From: Bryum argenteum
Lineage: Eukaryota > Streptophyta > Bryopsida > Bryales > Bryaceae
Direction of reading: 5' to 3'
Length of the DNA stretch: 64,000 nucleotides
Assembly (NCBI GenBank): GCA_037043015.1
Contig: CM073321.1
Location: 30,854,101 to 30,918,100, forward strand
A model generated the notes under the pieces. It saw nothing but the letters and a program-made list of their open reading frames with translations, was not told where the DNA came from and ran no database searches. Positions 37,501-47,624 of this stretch are shown here, piece by piece (within the stretch, counting starts at the first letter, position 1; each line of letters opens with the position of its first letter). Both the position numbers and the translations under genes were made by a program.

Positions 37501-38372
37501 AGAAGCTATGGCACATTGCTCGTCTCAAGGAGTCTTCATCCAAGGCTTGTTGGACAATTATGGCCGGGAGCAAGAAAAATTGCAAGTCCCGCATTGTCCA
37601 GCATGGGAAGGCTACCCCAGCTCCAACCTACACCGGGATATGGCATCCTCCTAGAAAAAACAAAGTGGAAGAACATTTCTTTTTCTGTGCTGACGATATT
37701 GAGCGGTGTGTGAAGGGCCAGCGTCGAAGGTGGGTTGAGCAGTTCTCCCGTAACCAAGATAAACCGCCTATTCCTTCAATTTGGCCTGTCAAGATAGGGA
37801 CAAAGCTCACACGTACTGAGATAGCTGCTTTGAGGAATGCGGGATTTCAACTCCCTCAAAAGGAACAGCTTCCTATCAACCGCACGTTTTCTAATACTGC
37901 ATTGCCAAAGGATTTGTCTCACATTCCAGTGCCAGACGATGCTGATGTTTTTCCTAAGAGGCGAAACTCTAAGACCCTTCGTCGTCTCATCCATAGTGCT
38001 AGCTCAAAGTATATGAAGAACGTTTATTCTGCCCAGGCTATGGAAGCAACCATTCTGAAGGTGACCATGATACCTCAACCCGCTCTTGGATGCACTGTTA
38101 CGTTGCGGTCTAAACCGGCGCCGACCGAGTCAGTTTACCATATCACAATTAGTTCAAACCCAGCATGCACATGCCCAGCGTTCAAGGATACTCTAGTCAC
38201 CTTAGGGAGAAAAGGACATCCGTATAAAAATTGTAAGCACATGTACTAAATCATGATGTCGATGTGCAATCTAGATGTTGACGTGGACCTCTTTATGCAT
38301 GCTCCTACCCTCAGTTTCAACGAGGTGAAGAAGATCATTGAGAGCGGACTTCTAGACCATGTTACATCTTAG
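34578..38372 (+). pseudogene. Mutator-like (MULE) transposase with SWIM zinc finger, copy 2
   Basis: Homologous to 849-4654 over its full length but clearly diverged. Exon 1 is one frame with stops at 34971 (TGA), 35208 (TAG) and 36591 (TAG, where copy 1 has Trp), then a one-base loss near 36689 beside the damaged intron donor. Exon 2 starts at 36918 after CTAAACAG and is open to a TAA at 38247 inside the SWIM finger (CTCPAF ... CKHMY). The remaining C-terminus reads in phase to TAG 38370-38372. The DDE core motifs ACCDFQSED, FKGFMADSAQANW and CFFHW are intact. It cannot make full-length protein. Confidence 0.8.
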
Positions 38373-38470
38373 ATCACCACACTTACATGATTACTATATA
38401 TAGATATATAGATGTATTGACGTACACTACATACGTTATGTAATACAAAATATCTACCACTTTGTGAGTA

Positions 38471-38525
38471 TCATATACTACAATAATATATATATATATA
38501 TATATATATTATTGTAGTATATGTG
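38471..38525. repeat. (TA)n-centred perfect palindrome
   Basis: CATATACTACAATAATA, a run of alternating TA, then TATTATTGTAGTATATG: arms of about 17 bases around alternating TA. It can form a cruciform or hairpin. It lies 100 bases after the transposase stop and might act in 3' end formation or be a fragile site (inference). Confidence 0.7.
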
Positions 38526-38814
38526 TTTTCACCACCCAATATGGCAACATTTGTTACGTTGAGACAATGGGAGCACTTTGAGACTATAAGGATATTTTAG
38601 GTCTATTGGATTTATTACCAAGTCGAAGATAATACTTGAATGCAACCTTTGGGAAACAATGGTATTCATATATATTGATATGTAAAAGCCTCAAATTATC
38701 AAAAAGATTCAGTATTGAACATGTAGAACAATTTTTCTTTATCCATGGATAAAATATGAGTCTTCAAATTGCCGTCAATGTAACGAATATCGCCATCAAT
38801 CTTGAATTATACTA

Positions 38815-39000
38815 TCCTAAGTTCCACGGTAATGGGTACCAAGTTCCATAGTCATGGGTCAGGAATATACGAATATTCTCAAGAATATTCTCATTTTATT
38901 ATTTTTATTTTTATTTTTAATATTTGTTTTATTAATAATAAAAAATCTCCGCTCACTGCTCTCCGCTCAACGCTCTATGCTCGCATACTAGCAACGTCCC
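38815..39000. repeat. MULE-S right terminal segment
   Basis: An AT-rich stretch with AATATTC motifs is followed by tandem CCGCTCA/TGCTCT-type units and GCATACTAGCAACGTCCC. It is similar to 4930-5135 (MULE-1) and, inverted, to 20033-20090. Confidence 0.65.
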
Positions 39001-39009
39001 AGGGAGACC

Positions 39010-39480
39010 ACATTTGTGCTACGAAAAGAGGCTCGTGAGAAGTTTCTGGAGAAGAAACATTCAAACAACCTCTCCATAGAAGACTTCGAAGAGTTCGGGA
39101 CAGCGAAACATACTTACCTGGAAGAGGTCCTAGTTGAGGAGAGGGATCGGTTGACGGATCTTGAAGAATCTATTGCTCTAGAGGTAGATAAAGAGATGCT
39201 ACGCATTTGTAATTTGGAATTTGCGAGTAAGTATGGCAAGACTCCAGAGGAAGTTGACAAATTAAAGAGGCTGTTGAAATGGAGTGAAGACTAGAATGTA
39301 AAACTCGCGAAGCAACTACGTGTAGCAGAGGAGAATGCTCGATTCGAGGACGCATGGGCACAGTAGGCTCATCGTAAAAATAACGCAAAAGTTGACATCA
39401 ACATAAACGCAATCGACGTTGATTTGGAACCGCAACAATCACATTTTTCAAAGGGCAAGGACAAAGTTGAAGATTTTTAA
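39010..39480 (+). pseudogene. WCHI family gene, copy C, 3' part (after MULE-S)
   Basis: Directly after the right target duplication the frame of copy C continues, beginning Thr-Phe-Val-Leu-Arg-Lys-Glu. About 157 codons are rich in Glu, Lys and Leu (EEVLVEERDRLTDLEESIAL), consistent with a coiled coil. It ends at TAA 39478-39480 after a basic/acidic tail. TAG codons occur at 39292 and about 39367. Continuity of phase across 19 kb shows that this and 19163-20032 were one gene of about 447 codons. Confidence 0.65.
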
Positions 39481-39880
39481 CGTAGAGACGATGGACTTAC
39501 ACCCCTAACATTCATCAAACGATAATTTAATTTACGTTAATTAGGTGTAGGGAAAGTGTACGTAATTTCTTCTATGTACTTTTTCGCATACACTTCATAT
39601 ATGGAAGTTTGTTTTTACCTTTCATCATGCGTGAGTATGTGTATGTGTATTGGTACAAGGGGTTGGGTGGGTTATATGGACTATGAAGATGAAGGATACA
39701 ATAAAAGCTGACAAAGTACAATCGATAGACCACAAGCAAAGGAGTCAACCAAATATATACCATTGATTTAATCGGTGCAAAAAGTAGTACAATAGGAAAT
39801 GAGATACATTGTTGGAAAAGCTATCATACAATAATACTATAATCAAATATAGTCCTATATAGCTAAAACCATACGCTATG

Positions 39881-41629
39881 CTAGAGTGTATGGATTGACA
39901 ATATTGTAATTATCGGCGCTTTGCATATAGCACAGCGACTTTGAGTCAAACAATGAACTAAAAGATACTGCGGATGATACATATGTACACAGGAGCCTAA
40001 AGCCCATCCACCCTCAGGTCCAAATGGATTTAGGCATATGGGATACATAGAGTGATCCAATACAAACTGCGGAGGGCTGGGCCACAATAATGTCCTGGAT
40101 GCTACATCAACATGTGCCGACATGTGGTGTTTGAAATTCCACCCGGCCTTGCTCCAATCTACAACCTCTGTAGAAGTGTCATCTTGCATCTTGATGTCCA
40201 TCATAGGAAGATTATCAAACAATGTATCCACACTCGGCCACGAGGTCATAATGAATGTTCGTCGACCAGCTCCACTAGTAAAATTCGTATCGATCTTCTC
40301 GAGCTCCGCTGCAACTTGTCTCCCTCTGTCTACCGAAAGTATACATGCCACCTTCCAATGGTAGTAAGTGGCTGACAACTGCTCCAAACGAGCTTGCAGT
40401 TGTTGCTTTTCCTTTAGTAAGGAGTTGTATCCATCAGACGACATGAAAGGGGGATTGCGAATAGGGGGGAACAACGGTAAAGATAAAGAATCTTGAGAAT
40501 CACATCGTACATCTTCTTCTCGTTCAAGGCTCGACATATTAACAACACATGGCTGAGCTTTCACAGGACGGCGCAATATAGGGCGTTTCGGTGACATTTC
40601 TCCAAATGCCAAGTCTTTTGTAAGGTTGAAGACAACTCTATCAACATCCGCCATGTCCAATTTCTCTTTATCTCCAGGAATGTTACATGGGTGAGATAGT
40701 TCTTGCATCTTCTCGCGCATGCGTGCATATTCCACGGAAAGCTGGTCCCCTTCTTTCACCTTCTCCTTATACATTGCTCGTGTTTTTTCAAGATCTGCTT
40801 GCAATCTTGCTATGACATCGTCTTTTCTCTTCGAAAGAGCTTTGAAATCAGAAGATGTGTCAAGTTCTTCCAATGGTAAGATGCTAGTACCATGGGGCTC
40901 TACTACGGGTGTATGATTACTTGCTATTGTTGGGCGAGAGCCACCTATATGAGGAACGCGGCCAGGTAAATCACGACGATGATCCGCATCAATCACAACG
41001 CTGGACGGAGGAATAGCACACTGTACTTGACGCACCGCCTTACGAGGCCGTGAACTATCTGAGTCATCATTTCCTTCCAATGTAGCGCTATGATAGGAAG
41101 CCTCTTCCAAAGCCTTGGTAATAGACCTTGTCACTCCCACGCCACCATTAGGAGCGTCAGGGAACCTTAGAATGCCTGTCGGAATGTCACTCGTTGAAGA
41201 TCGTGTTACATGCTTCCCCTCTTTGACAGTTGTCCAATCCACTCGTTTACCAAGAGCAACCTCGGCGTATACTCCACGAACAAGAAACAAGGGAACCTCG
41301 TTGCGCTCCACACATGGTGTGCCATACAAGACTTGGTAAACCTCAATGCATCGTTGTTTGAAGTTTGGGCAATCGCAAAACTTAAGATTTGCTTTGTTGG
41401 TGCGCCGATGAAAATGGTGACGTGACAGAGGGAATTTCTTGTCAATGTGACACCATTCAACGAACGATTCGCAAGTGGCCATCATCCACATATGTAGTTC
41501 ATCTTCCCAACCTCTAAAGGCAAGCTTATTCGGATTTTGAAGCACGTGTAATCTTTTCCGTTGTGGGTTGCCCCTCCTCTTCCTCTTCTTGTCGTTCTCT
41601 GCCTTCCTAAGTTGCCCGGGAGTAGCCAT
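39881..41629 (-). CDS. WCHI family gene, copy D, full-length
   Basis: ATG 41629 (MATPGQLRK) is preferred over 41644 because it aligns with copy A. The protein is 582 residues and uninterrupted. Order: basic N-terminus (NDKKRKRRGNPQRKR), AFRGW, the core WCHIDKKFP ... RHHFH ... ANLKFC ... FKQRCIEVY ... VYAEVALGKRVDW, a Ser-rich linker, a coiled coil (KRKDDVIARLQADLEKTRAM), a second helical stretch (LLKEKQQLQARLEQL), and a C-terminal Cys/His segment CVHMYH ... CAICKAP resembling the second half of a RING finger. It diverges from the kinase-like gene across a GGCGACC cluster. It is the only intact family member here. Function is unknown; a zinc-dependent scaffold or ubiquitin-ligase-like role is speculation. 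Confidence 0.7.
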   Translation of the reverse strand: MATPGQLRKAENDKKRKRRGNPQRKRLHVLQNPNKLAFRGWEDELHMWMMATCESFVEWCHIDKKFPLSRHHFHRRTNKANLKFCDCPNFKQRCIEVYQVLYGTPCVERNEVPLFLVRGVYAEVALGKRVDWTTVKEGKHVTRSSTSDIPTGILRFPDAPNGGVGVTRSITKALEEASYHSATLEGNDDSDSSRPRKAVRQVQCAIPPSSVVIDADHRRDLPGRVPHIGGSRPTIASNHTPVVEPHGTSILPLEELDTSSDFKALSKRKDDVIARLQADLEKTRAMYKEKVKEGDQLSVEYARMREKMQELSHPCNIPGDKEKLDMADVDRVVFNLTKDLAFGEMSPKRPILRRPVKAQPCVVNMSSLEREEDVRCDSQDSLSLPLFPPIRNPPFMSSDGYNSLLKEKQQLQARLEQLSATYYHWKVACILSVDRGRQVAAELEKIDTNFTSGAGRRTFIMTSWPSVDTLFDNLPMMDIKMQDDTSTEVVDWSKAGWNFKHHMSAHVDVASRTLLWPSPPQFVLDHSMYPICLNPFGPEGGWALGSCVHMYHPQYLLVHCLTQSRCAICKAPIITILSIHTL

Positions 41630-41764
41630 GGATGAAATAGCCAAAATGGCGAATAGTTATTACCTATCCGGAACGAGCATGCAGCCAATTTAATGTATGT
41701 AAGAGAACGCCCAAGGCCCGTAAACCCAAATAAGAAGTTCAGATACAATGGGGGAATATATAGG

Positions 41765-42020
41765 GCAACCTCGCGCCGGGGCGATCACAAAATCAAGGCG
41801 ACCGTCGGTCCAGATAGTGCTACAACGTTGCGTGGCGACCGGCGGTTCAGTGAGGGCACGACCGTAGGTACAGCTGTCGCGACAGCAAGAGGTGGGGCGA
41901 CCGCCGATGCAGCTATCGCGACAGCGGGAGGTGGGGCGACCGCCGGTCCAATTGTCGCGACAGCGGGACGTGGGGCGACCGGCGGTGGGCGACTGTAGGG
42001 CGACCGCAGGTCTCCAGGGA
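41765..42020. repeat. GGCGACC cluster in the bidirectional promoter of WCHI-D and kinase-like gene
   Basis: About nine units are spaced roughly 30 bases apart, several linked by GCTGTCGCGACAGCGGGAGG, itself an inverted repeat (CTGTCGCGACAG). The region separates two divergent genes by 574 bases. Confidence 0.75.
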
Positions 42021-42202
42021 TATATAAACCCCAACGCGCGGGTTTGATATTACTTTTCCCAAACCGCTACCGAACTCTCCTCCGCCCTGTGTCCTCGCTC
42101 GTGTTAATGCGCACTGCCGGGTCGTCTGAGGAGTTTTTGGGGTTTGGTGCACATTGATAGCAGGGGGGAGATTTTTTGCCGGTTTTTTCAAGAAGTTCAA
42201 CG

Positions 42203-43734
42203 ATGAGTAAATCCAAAAAGCACCAGGAGGGAGAGCGAACATGGGATCTTGATGCCCCCGAAGCATTTGCACCTGACCTTGGAATGCAACAACCTAGTGG
42301 AAGCGGAGGCCATAGGAGGAAGAGGAGACACCAAAAAGAAGTTGCTCCCGGATTCCCAACATCAGATTGTACTAGGTTTGCGGAAAAAGCATGCTTGGAT
42401 TGGTATGAGGAAATGGAGGCTCAATTCCTAGAGCACAACTACTTGAAGAATGTTAACACGGGTAAAGAGAGACTGAAGGAAAAATTGGAGGCGGTAATTA
42501 TGAAGGTCATGGCGGAATCGGAAGAATTCCAAGATGTGGATTATCATTCGCAGTACCAGTTGTGGATGGAGAATACAATTGAACAATGCATCTTCAATGT
42601 AAAAGAGTTGTGGAAGAAGCAATTTGGACAGAGGCGGTAACATAAGAGGAGGACCAGTTTAAACGCAAGATGGATTGGTCGCAACACTCAATCGAAAAGC
42701 TTAGCAAAAATAAAAGCGGAGGGATGGCATGGGAAAAAACCGCTTTGCTAGCCACATTTTAACGAGACACAGGGTTGAGAGTGGTGTGGATTCCTCAAGA
42801 CGCTAGGATAAAAGCTCTATCAGCCCGCGACATGGAGGGAGGCCATGGACTGGTGCGGAAGGTGCGGATTGTTGGAGTAGACCACGTTCCAGATCAAATC
42901 AATTTTGTAGCAAAGCTTTCGAAGAATATGAATATTCAGAAGAGGAGGATAGAGACTGCAGCAGAAGCTCTTATATGTCCTTTGAATCATCCAGGTATAA
43001 TCAAGTTTTGGGGGTTGCATACAAGAACATTCGAGGCTTACACATATTGGTGGAATGGAGGATCACTACACAAAATGCTGAAGTTGGATGGGAAGGTCGG
43101 CGACAAACATCTTCACTGGTCAAAATTAAAGGACATTTCGAGTCCGACTACACAAGAGGCTGTCCGAATTAGCCTTTTCCGTCGTCATAGGATGGAGTTA
43201 GCTTGGGGTTTAGTGTACATGATGAATCTGGTGCATAAGACAGGAGTACTTCAAAACAACCTATCCCCCTCAAACATACTATTGCATTTCCCAACTGTCG
43301 GAGAAGACAAGATTTGTATTGGAGTGTGTCACTGGGGGATGGCATCTCGTATAGTAGAACAACAGCCTTCACGTTACGAATACCAGACGGAGAAGAAAAA
43401 GGATGAAGATATGGCATGTCGATGGTGGGTGGCGCCCAAGATGTTCTATACTTATGGACTAGAATGTTCTGATACAAATTTGAACGTCCAGGAACTTCGA
43501 CATTCAACCACAATAGCATCAGATTCATATGCGGTTGGCAAGCTCATCCAGTTGATTGATGTGCAAAACGAATTCGACGAAGAATTATTCCCGAATTTGA
43601 CGGTGCGAGAATCATTCCTATCGAAAGTGTTATCACTGACCAGGCATGAATCGGAGAAGAGAATGACCTGTGGGGAGGGTGAACCGCTTGATGGGAAAAC
43701 CATATCATATGCTTCCACCGGAGTCTGTATTTAG
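42203..43734 (+). pseudogene. Degenerate protein-kinase-like gene
   Basis: The frame from ATG 42203 (MSKSKKHQEG) to 42640 is a helical, charged N-terminal region. After a one-base-type shift the frame continues (DWSQHSIEKL), with a TAA at 42760, into the kinase-like domain to 43734. Kinase landmarks: VAKLS (beta-3 Lys), HPGIIKFWGL, then VLQNNLSPSNILL where HxD reads Gln-Asn-Asn, CHWG in place of DFG, VAPK in place of APE, and SDSYAVGKL in the DVYSFG position. Both catalytic aspartates are replaced, so it would be a pseudokinase even if the frame were intact. It is divergent from WCHI-D. Confidence 0.65.
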
Positions 43735-44150
43735 AGAGGACAGTAATTAGTTTATAATATCACTATTTCTTCTTGCAATTCATAGACTCCTATGGATGAC
43801 CATCTCACGTCATTGAGTGCTCATTTAGCCATGTAATTCACAAATTATACTTGCAATATATACAATCTACTTTTTGACATATTGTTCCAGTTTTAATAGA
43901 TTTTTGCAACTCTTATAATTATGTTCCCCTTTTACACTAGTCACATATGTATGTCACCACATTTTTTGTTACATGAGTTTCAAACCTCATGGTTGATGTT
44001 AGCCTTTTCTTCAAGGCTTCGTGGATTGCTGTAATTTGTTTCATCTTAAATTCTTAAAACTTCATCTATGTTTGGATGACGTGAACGGAAGAATTTTGGA
44101 TATTGTTGGATAGCAAATTGACTTATTCTACTCGGGGGAAGCCTCCAGTG
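43735..44150. other. Gene-free interval
   Basis: AT-rich 3' flank of the kinase-like gene up to the right-end repeat cluster of hAT-A. No coding signal is seen. Confidence 0.4.
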
Positions 44151-44350
44151 TAAGGCGACCCTAGGCGACCACCGATCCAGGGGCGAAAATAGGCGACCGC
44201 CGGTCCAGCAAGACCGCCAGTCGCCCAGGGGCGAACGTCGGTCGCTCATGGGCGATCGTTGGTCGCTCATGGGCGATCGTCGGTAGCTCAAGCGACCGCC
44301 GGTCCAGACGAGGCGACCGCCGGTCCAGACGAGACGACCGCCGGTCCGAT
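44150..44350. repeat. GGCGACC subterminal repeat cluster, hAT-A right end
   Basis: About nine units including three near-identical GGCGACCGCCGGTCCAGACG repeats. The following 44350-44576 matches the right end of hAT-B (53440-53628). Confidence 0.75.
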
Positions 44351-44576
44351 CCTACGTGGGGCAGTCGCGCAGCGTATTGCTGAGTTGAATAGGCCACGTG
44401 GCAGCCACATAGGATGCAACGTAGACAGGGTAAATCAAGGGTTACTTTTCTGTAAAAAAAAGATTCTGTAGATTCTATTAGACATTCTGAGGCTCAATGT
44501 AAAAAAAGATTCTGTAGATTCTATCTGACATGTCGTGTCTGTCTGACGTCCGACAGTGTCTAATTAGACAACACTG

Positions 44577-44775
44577 GGCAGGAGGGAGTATTTCCTCCTC
44601 TTCCATTAGCCCTTCAAAAGCGAGGCTTTGGGTCCCATCTATCTCGAGGTTGTAAACCACCTCATAGTCAACCTCATCAACTAAGGTTGTTACCCCGGGG
44701 TATAGGCCTACCGGTTCTTCCTAAATTCTCACGGTAGTGATGACATTCACCGATTGTACCCTCGGGGGTTCAAGG
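44577..44775 (-). pseudogene. Ty3/gypsy pol fragment between hAT-A and hAT-B
   Basis: These roughly 200 bases are bounded by the target duplications of hAT-A (44577-44584) and hAT-B (44768-44775). Read leftward they encode the linker between protease and RT of the same gypsy polyprotein (for example VDYEVVYNLEIDGTQS). One in-frame TAG lies near 44720. The phase matches the protease piece to the right (53629 onward) and the RT piece to the left (up to 8364), which is strong evidence that all are one element split by insertions. Confidence 0.8.
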
Positions 44776-44985
44776 CAGGGTTGTCTTATTAGACACAATT
44801 TTCGGAATGTCTGTCTGATTTGTCGTATTGGACATGTCTGTTAGACGTCGAGTCGACGAAAATGTCGACCGTACCAAAAATTACATAGTAAAAAACTTGC
44901 TGAGATTTACCTTGAGGTAAAAAGCTATTTTCCTACGTGGCGTAGGGTTGATAATGACGTGGAAAATCAAAATACACGTCACAGT

Positions 44986-45260
44986 GGGCGACCCCGGGTG
45001 GGCGACCTCGCTAGGCGACTGACGGTCGCACCGGGGCGAACGTCGGTCGCCTACTGCGATCGCCGATCGCCCTGGCAACCGCGAGAAGGCGACCGGCGGT
45101 CCAGTATGGAGACCGGCGGTCGCCCTGGCAACCGCTTTTAGGCAACCTTAGGGGCAAGTACAAAGTGTCCGCGAGCCAATCTGGACCCCTCCTGTTGGGG
45201 CGACCGCCGATCCAGGTGATGGGCGAACGTAGCTCATAGGGCGACCGGCGGTCTACCCTC
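44986..45260. repeat. GGCGACC subterminal repeat cluster, hAT-B left end
   Basis: The first part matches 8571-8720 of hAT-A; the last part leads into the first 640-bp repeat through GGGCGACCGGCGGTCTACCC. Confidence 0.75.
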
Positions 45261-45905
45261 TAGAAACGAAGGACATGAACTTTGAAGAGCCATAACTTTT
45301 TCATTCGGACTCTGATTTTGACGAAATCACTTGGGTTGGGTCCCAAATTAGGTCTAGTTTATGTCGTAAAAATTGCAGACCCATACAATTAAGTAAAAAA
45401 AATGGCATGCATTTTAGTGAAGGGAGTATTTGTTTCTTGGGTTTTTAAACATTTGGCATGTTTTACCATTGCAAGCCTATTATGTGACATCAAAAAGGTT
45501 TTTGCATGATGTGTTTTAGACAAGTGTGATCTTTAGATGCATCCCACAATCTTTGTAGTTGGAAGTATTTTGATCCAGATAGTTTTAGTATTGGCTTTGC
45601 AATTATATTTCTACGATGAAAAAAGTGAAAAAGTGGATGATTTTTGAAGAGATAGATCTCCTTCAACCATCGTTAGATTTTGAATTTTCATTTTAGAATG
45701 GATTCCAATTAGAGTGTTGTATTGGTGATAGAAACCTCGATTCATTCGAAGATATATTGAAGATAACGTATAATTTGAGTGCTAGGGATCTAGGTTTGGA
45801 CTATATTAATTACTTTATAGAATATTTGGCAGTTCTTATTATTGCAAGGCTACTATTTGAGCCATAGAGAAGTCCAAGATGTATAGGGAAATAGAGAGGG
45901 AGAGT
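45243..45905 (+). repeat. 640-bp repeat, unit 1
   Basis: Begins GGCGGTCTACCCTCT and ends near GAGAGTAGTATTTATACTTT. Non-coding. The same unit recurs at 49540-50222, 51746-52427 and, inverted, at 52567-53161. Confidence 0.85.
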
Positions 45906-45917
45906 AGTATTTATACT

Positions 45918-46080
45918 TTGCCTGGACCGGCGGTCGCCTTAGCGACCGACGATCGCCCATGAGCGACCGACGATCGCCCATGAGCGACCGACGTTCGCCC
46001 CTGGGCGACCGCCGATACAGCTGAAAGGCGAACGCCGCTCAGTAGGGCGACCGCCGATCCAGGTGATGGGCGAACGTAGC
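45918..46080. repeat. GGCGACC repeat cluster in hAT-B
   Basis: About seven units, with three GCGACCGACGATCGCCCATGA-type repeats in a row. Its right end is cut by element T at 46081; it continues at 49527. Confidence 0.7.
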
Positions 46081-47257
46081 TTATAGAACATGCAATTAAG
46101 CAATTATGCACTTGGCCAAGTGCGCTAATTGGCACTCAATAACAACAAGATTTTGAACGGAAATGTTTTTTGGAAGGAAAAAAATCCCAAAAATCCCAAT
46201 TTTTTCTTTGCTATATTTTTGTGACAATATCATGGAATATTGGTTTCTCAATGTGTACATAAGTGAATAATTTTCACTAATTCCGTAAGATTGTGCATAA
46301 TGTGCATGCACTAAACTTGAACTAATGAAAAATACTATTGATTAATGATAAATCTTTTGCCAAATCATGTTTTATTGCTTTGAGAACATTGCCAAATTAT
46401 CATGTTCAAAGATTGCCAACATTTGTTTTAGTACTTTGTGCACCACATGTAAACTTCCATGTTGTACATATACATATGGCTCTATATATACTATTTTTGG
46501 CATTCATAAAACTAATATACTTTATAAGAGATATAAAGCCAACATGTACTATTCAACGAGAAAATATGGAGCATCTCGCTCTATATTATATGCAAATCTA
46601 TACAAACAATTCATAACCATACTTAAGAAACTAATAAGTAATAACAGTAAAGACCATAATCAAACTATTAATGATAATACTATAATCAAACATGTATAAT
46701 ATCATATCCAAACTTTTGATACCTAATTCAAATATATCAATCAAACATAACAATCCTATCATTAAACCATCCGTGCTTCTCCCAATCCTTGTCAATTGTA
46801 GAATTTGTTGTGGTGGTGCAAGCCGTAACAACTCAATATCATTGAAACACAATATCATCATGGTCAATATTAATATAGTCTAACATAGTAATTTTTACTT
46901 GTTCAAATTTAAAAATAACCTCATGTGAAAGATGTTCATTAGTTAAAAAATCACGAATACAATGGTCTATGTCTCGGTAAATTCTATTACTTTTGTGGTA
47001 TGTTCAAATTTTATTTAAAACTTCCTAAAATGACTTCATGTGAATCATGTTAATTGCAAAATCTCTAAACTAATATATTTATTATATCTTGCTAAAGTCT
47101 AGAACAATTTTTAACTTTAAGTCATTTTAAAAAATCAACAATAGTTGCACAATCTTCAAACTGAATTTATACTTGTTATGTCTCGCAAAATAATACAATT
47201 CTTTTTAATTTCTTGATTTTTTACTTTTTAAATTTATTGATTTTTTAATTTTTTAAG

Positions 47258-47434
47258 CTAGGGGTAGTTGATTTCCTTCAAGGGGTGTGCGTGCACACAT
47301 TCCTTGGTGGAGAAGGAGAAAAAAATTAAAAAAATTTTAAAAAAATTAAAAAATTAAAAATTTTTAAAAAATGGCTGATTTCCTCCAGGGGGGGTGCGTA
47401 CGCACACCCCTGGAGCATTCCCTGGAGGCACACA

Positions 47435-47475
<41 letters not shown>

Positions 47476-47545
47476 AGAAAGAAGAAAAAAAGGAGGATGC
47501 CCGATTTCTGCAGGGAATGCTCCTGGGGTGTGCGACCCCTGCGTA
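47258..47545. repeat. Left half of inverted GTGCGTACGCAC repeat array with poly-A
   Basis: Three copies of a motif around GATTTCCTCCAGGGGGGGTG and GCGTACGCACACCCCTGGAG are separated by A-rich runs, including a 38-base A run (47436-47473). The array recurs as its reverse complement at 48170-48600. Confidence 0.75.
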
Positions 47546-47624
47546 GGTACCCCCTTGCAATGAATCAAAACAACGATGCAAGTCGGGCAACATGTCACCG
47601 GTTCGGGATCTTCATGTGCTCCTT

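Larger units (their letters stand above)
20033..39000 (+). mobile_element. MULE-S: 19-kb Mutator-like element with cargo genes
   Basis: The left terminus is GGGGAATACACGTATGCGAG; the right, reverse-complemented, is GGGACGTTGCTAGTATGCGA. Both continue into GAGCGG-type tandem units. Flanks are ATGGAGACC (20024-20032) and AGGGAGACC (39001-39009), a 9-bp duplication with one mismatch, the size typical of Mutator elements. The interrupted host gene resumes in phase. Contents from left: a ParB/methyltransferase-like gene (leftward), captured ALDH10 and SDE3 fragments, a small acidic gene (leftward), and a SWIM transposase (rightward). Confidence 0.8.
8365..44576 (-). mobile_element. hAT-A: 36.2-kb hAT-superfamily element with nested MULE
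   Basis: The left end is CATGGTTGTCTTATTAGACA and the right end, reverse-complemented, is CAGTGTTGTCTAATTAGACA, agreeing at 17 of 20. Flanks are GGGAGGAG (8357-8364) and GGCAGGAG (44577-44584), an 8-bp duplication with one mismatch, as expected for hAT elements. Ignoring the insert plus one target copy, the gypsy frame continues in phase. The element carries a hAT transposase near its left end, a second ORF, WCHI copies A-D, a kinase-like gene and terminal GGCGACC repeat clusters. MULE-S (18,968 bases) is a later insertion, leaving about 17 kb of its own sequence. Part of the internal length may come from further decayed nested copies. Confidence 0.85.

Noticed and set aside
20033..39000. The ParB/methyltransferase gene as bacterial contamination
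   Set aside because: It has ten GT-AG introns with consistent phases and lies within defined transposon ends.
40112..41425. Plus-strand ORFs opposite WCHI-D
   Set aside because: Antisense shadows of the intact minus-strand gene.
8365..44576. CRISPR-like array from regularly spaced GGCGACC repeats
   Set aside because: Units occur in both orientations with variable spacing, in a plant nuclear transposon; no cas-like genes.
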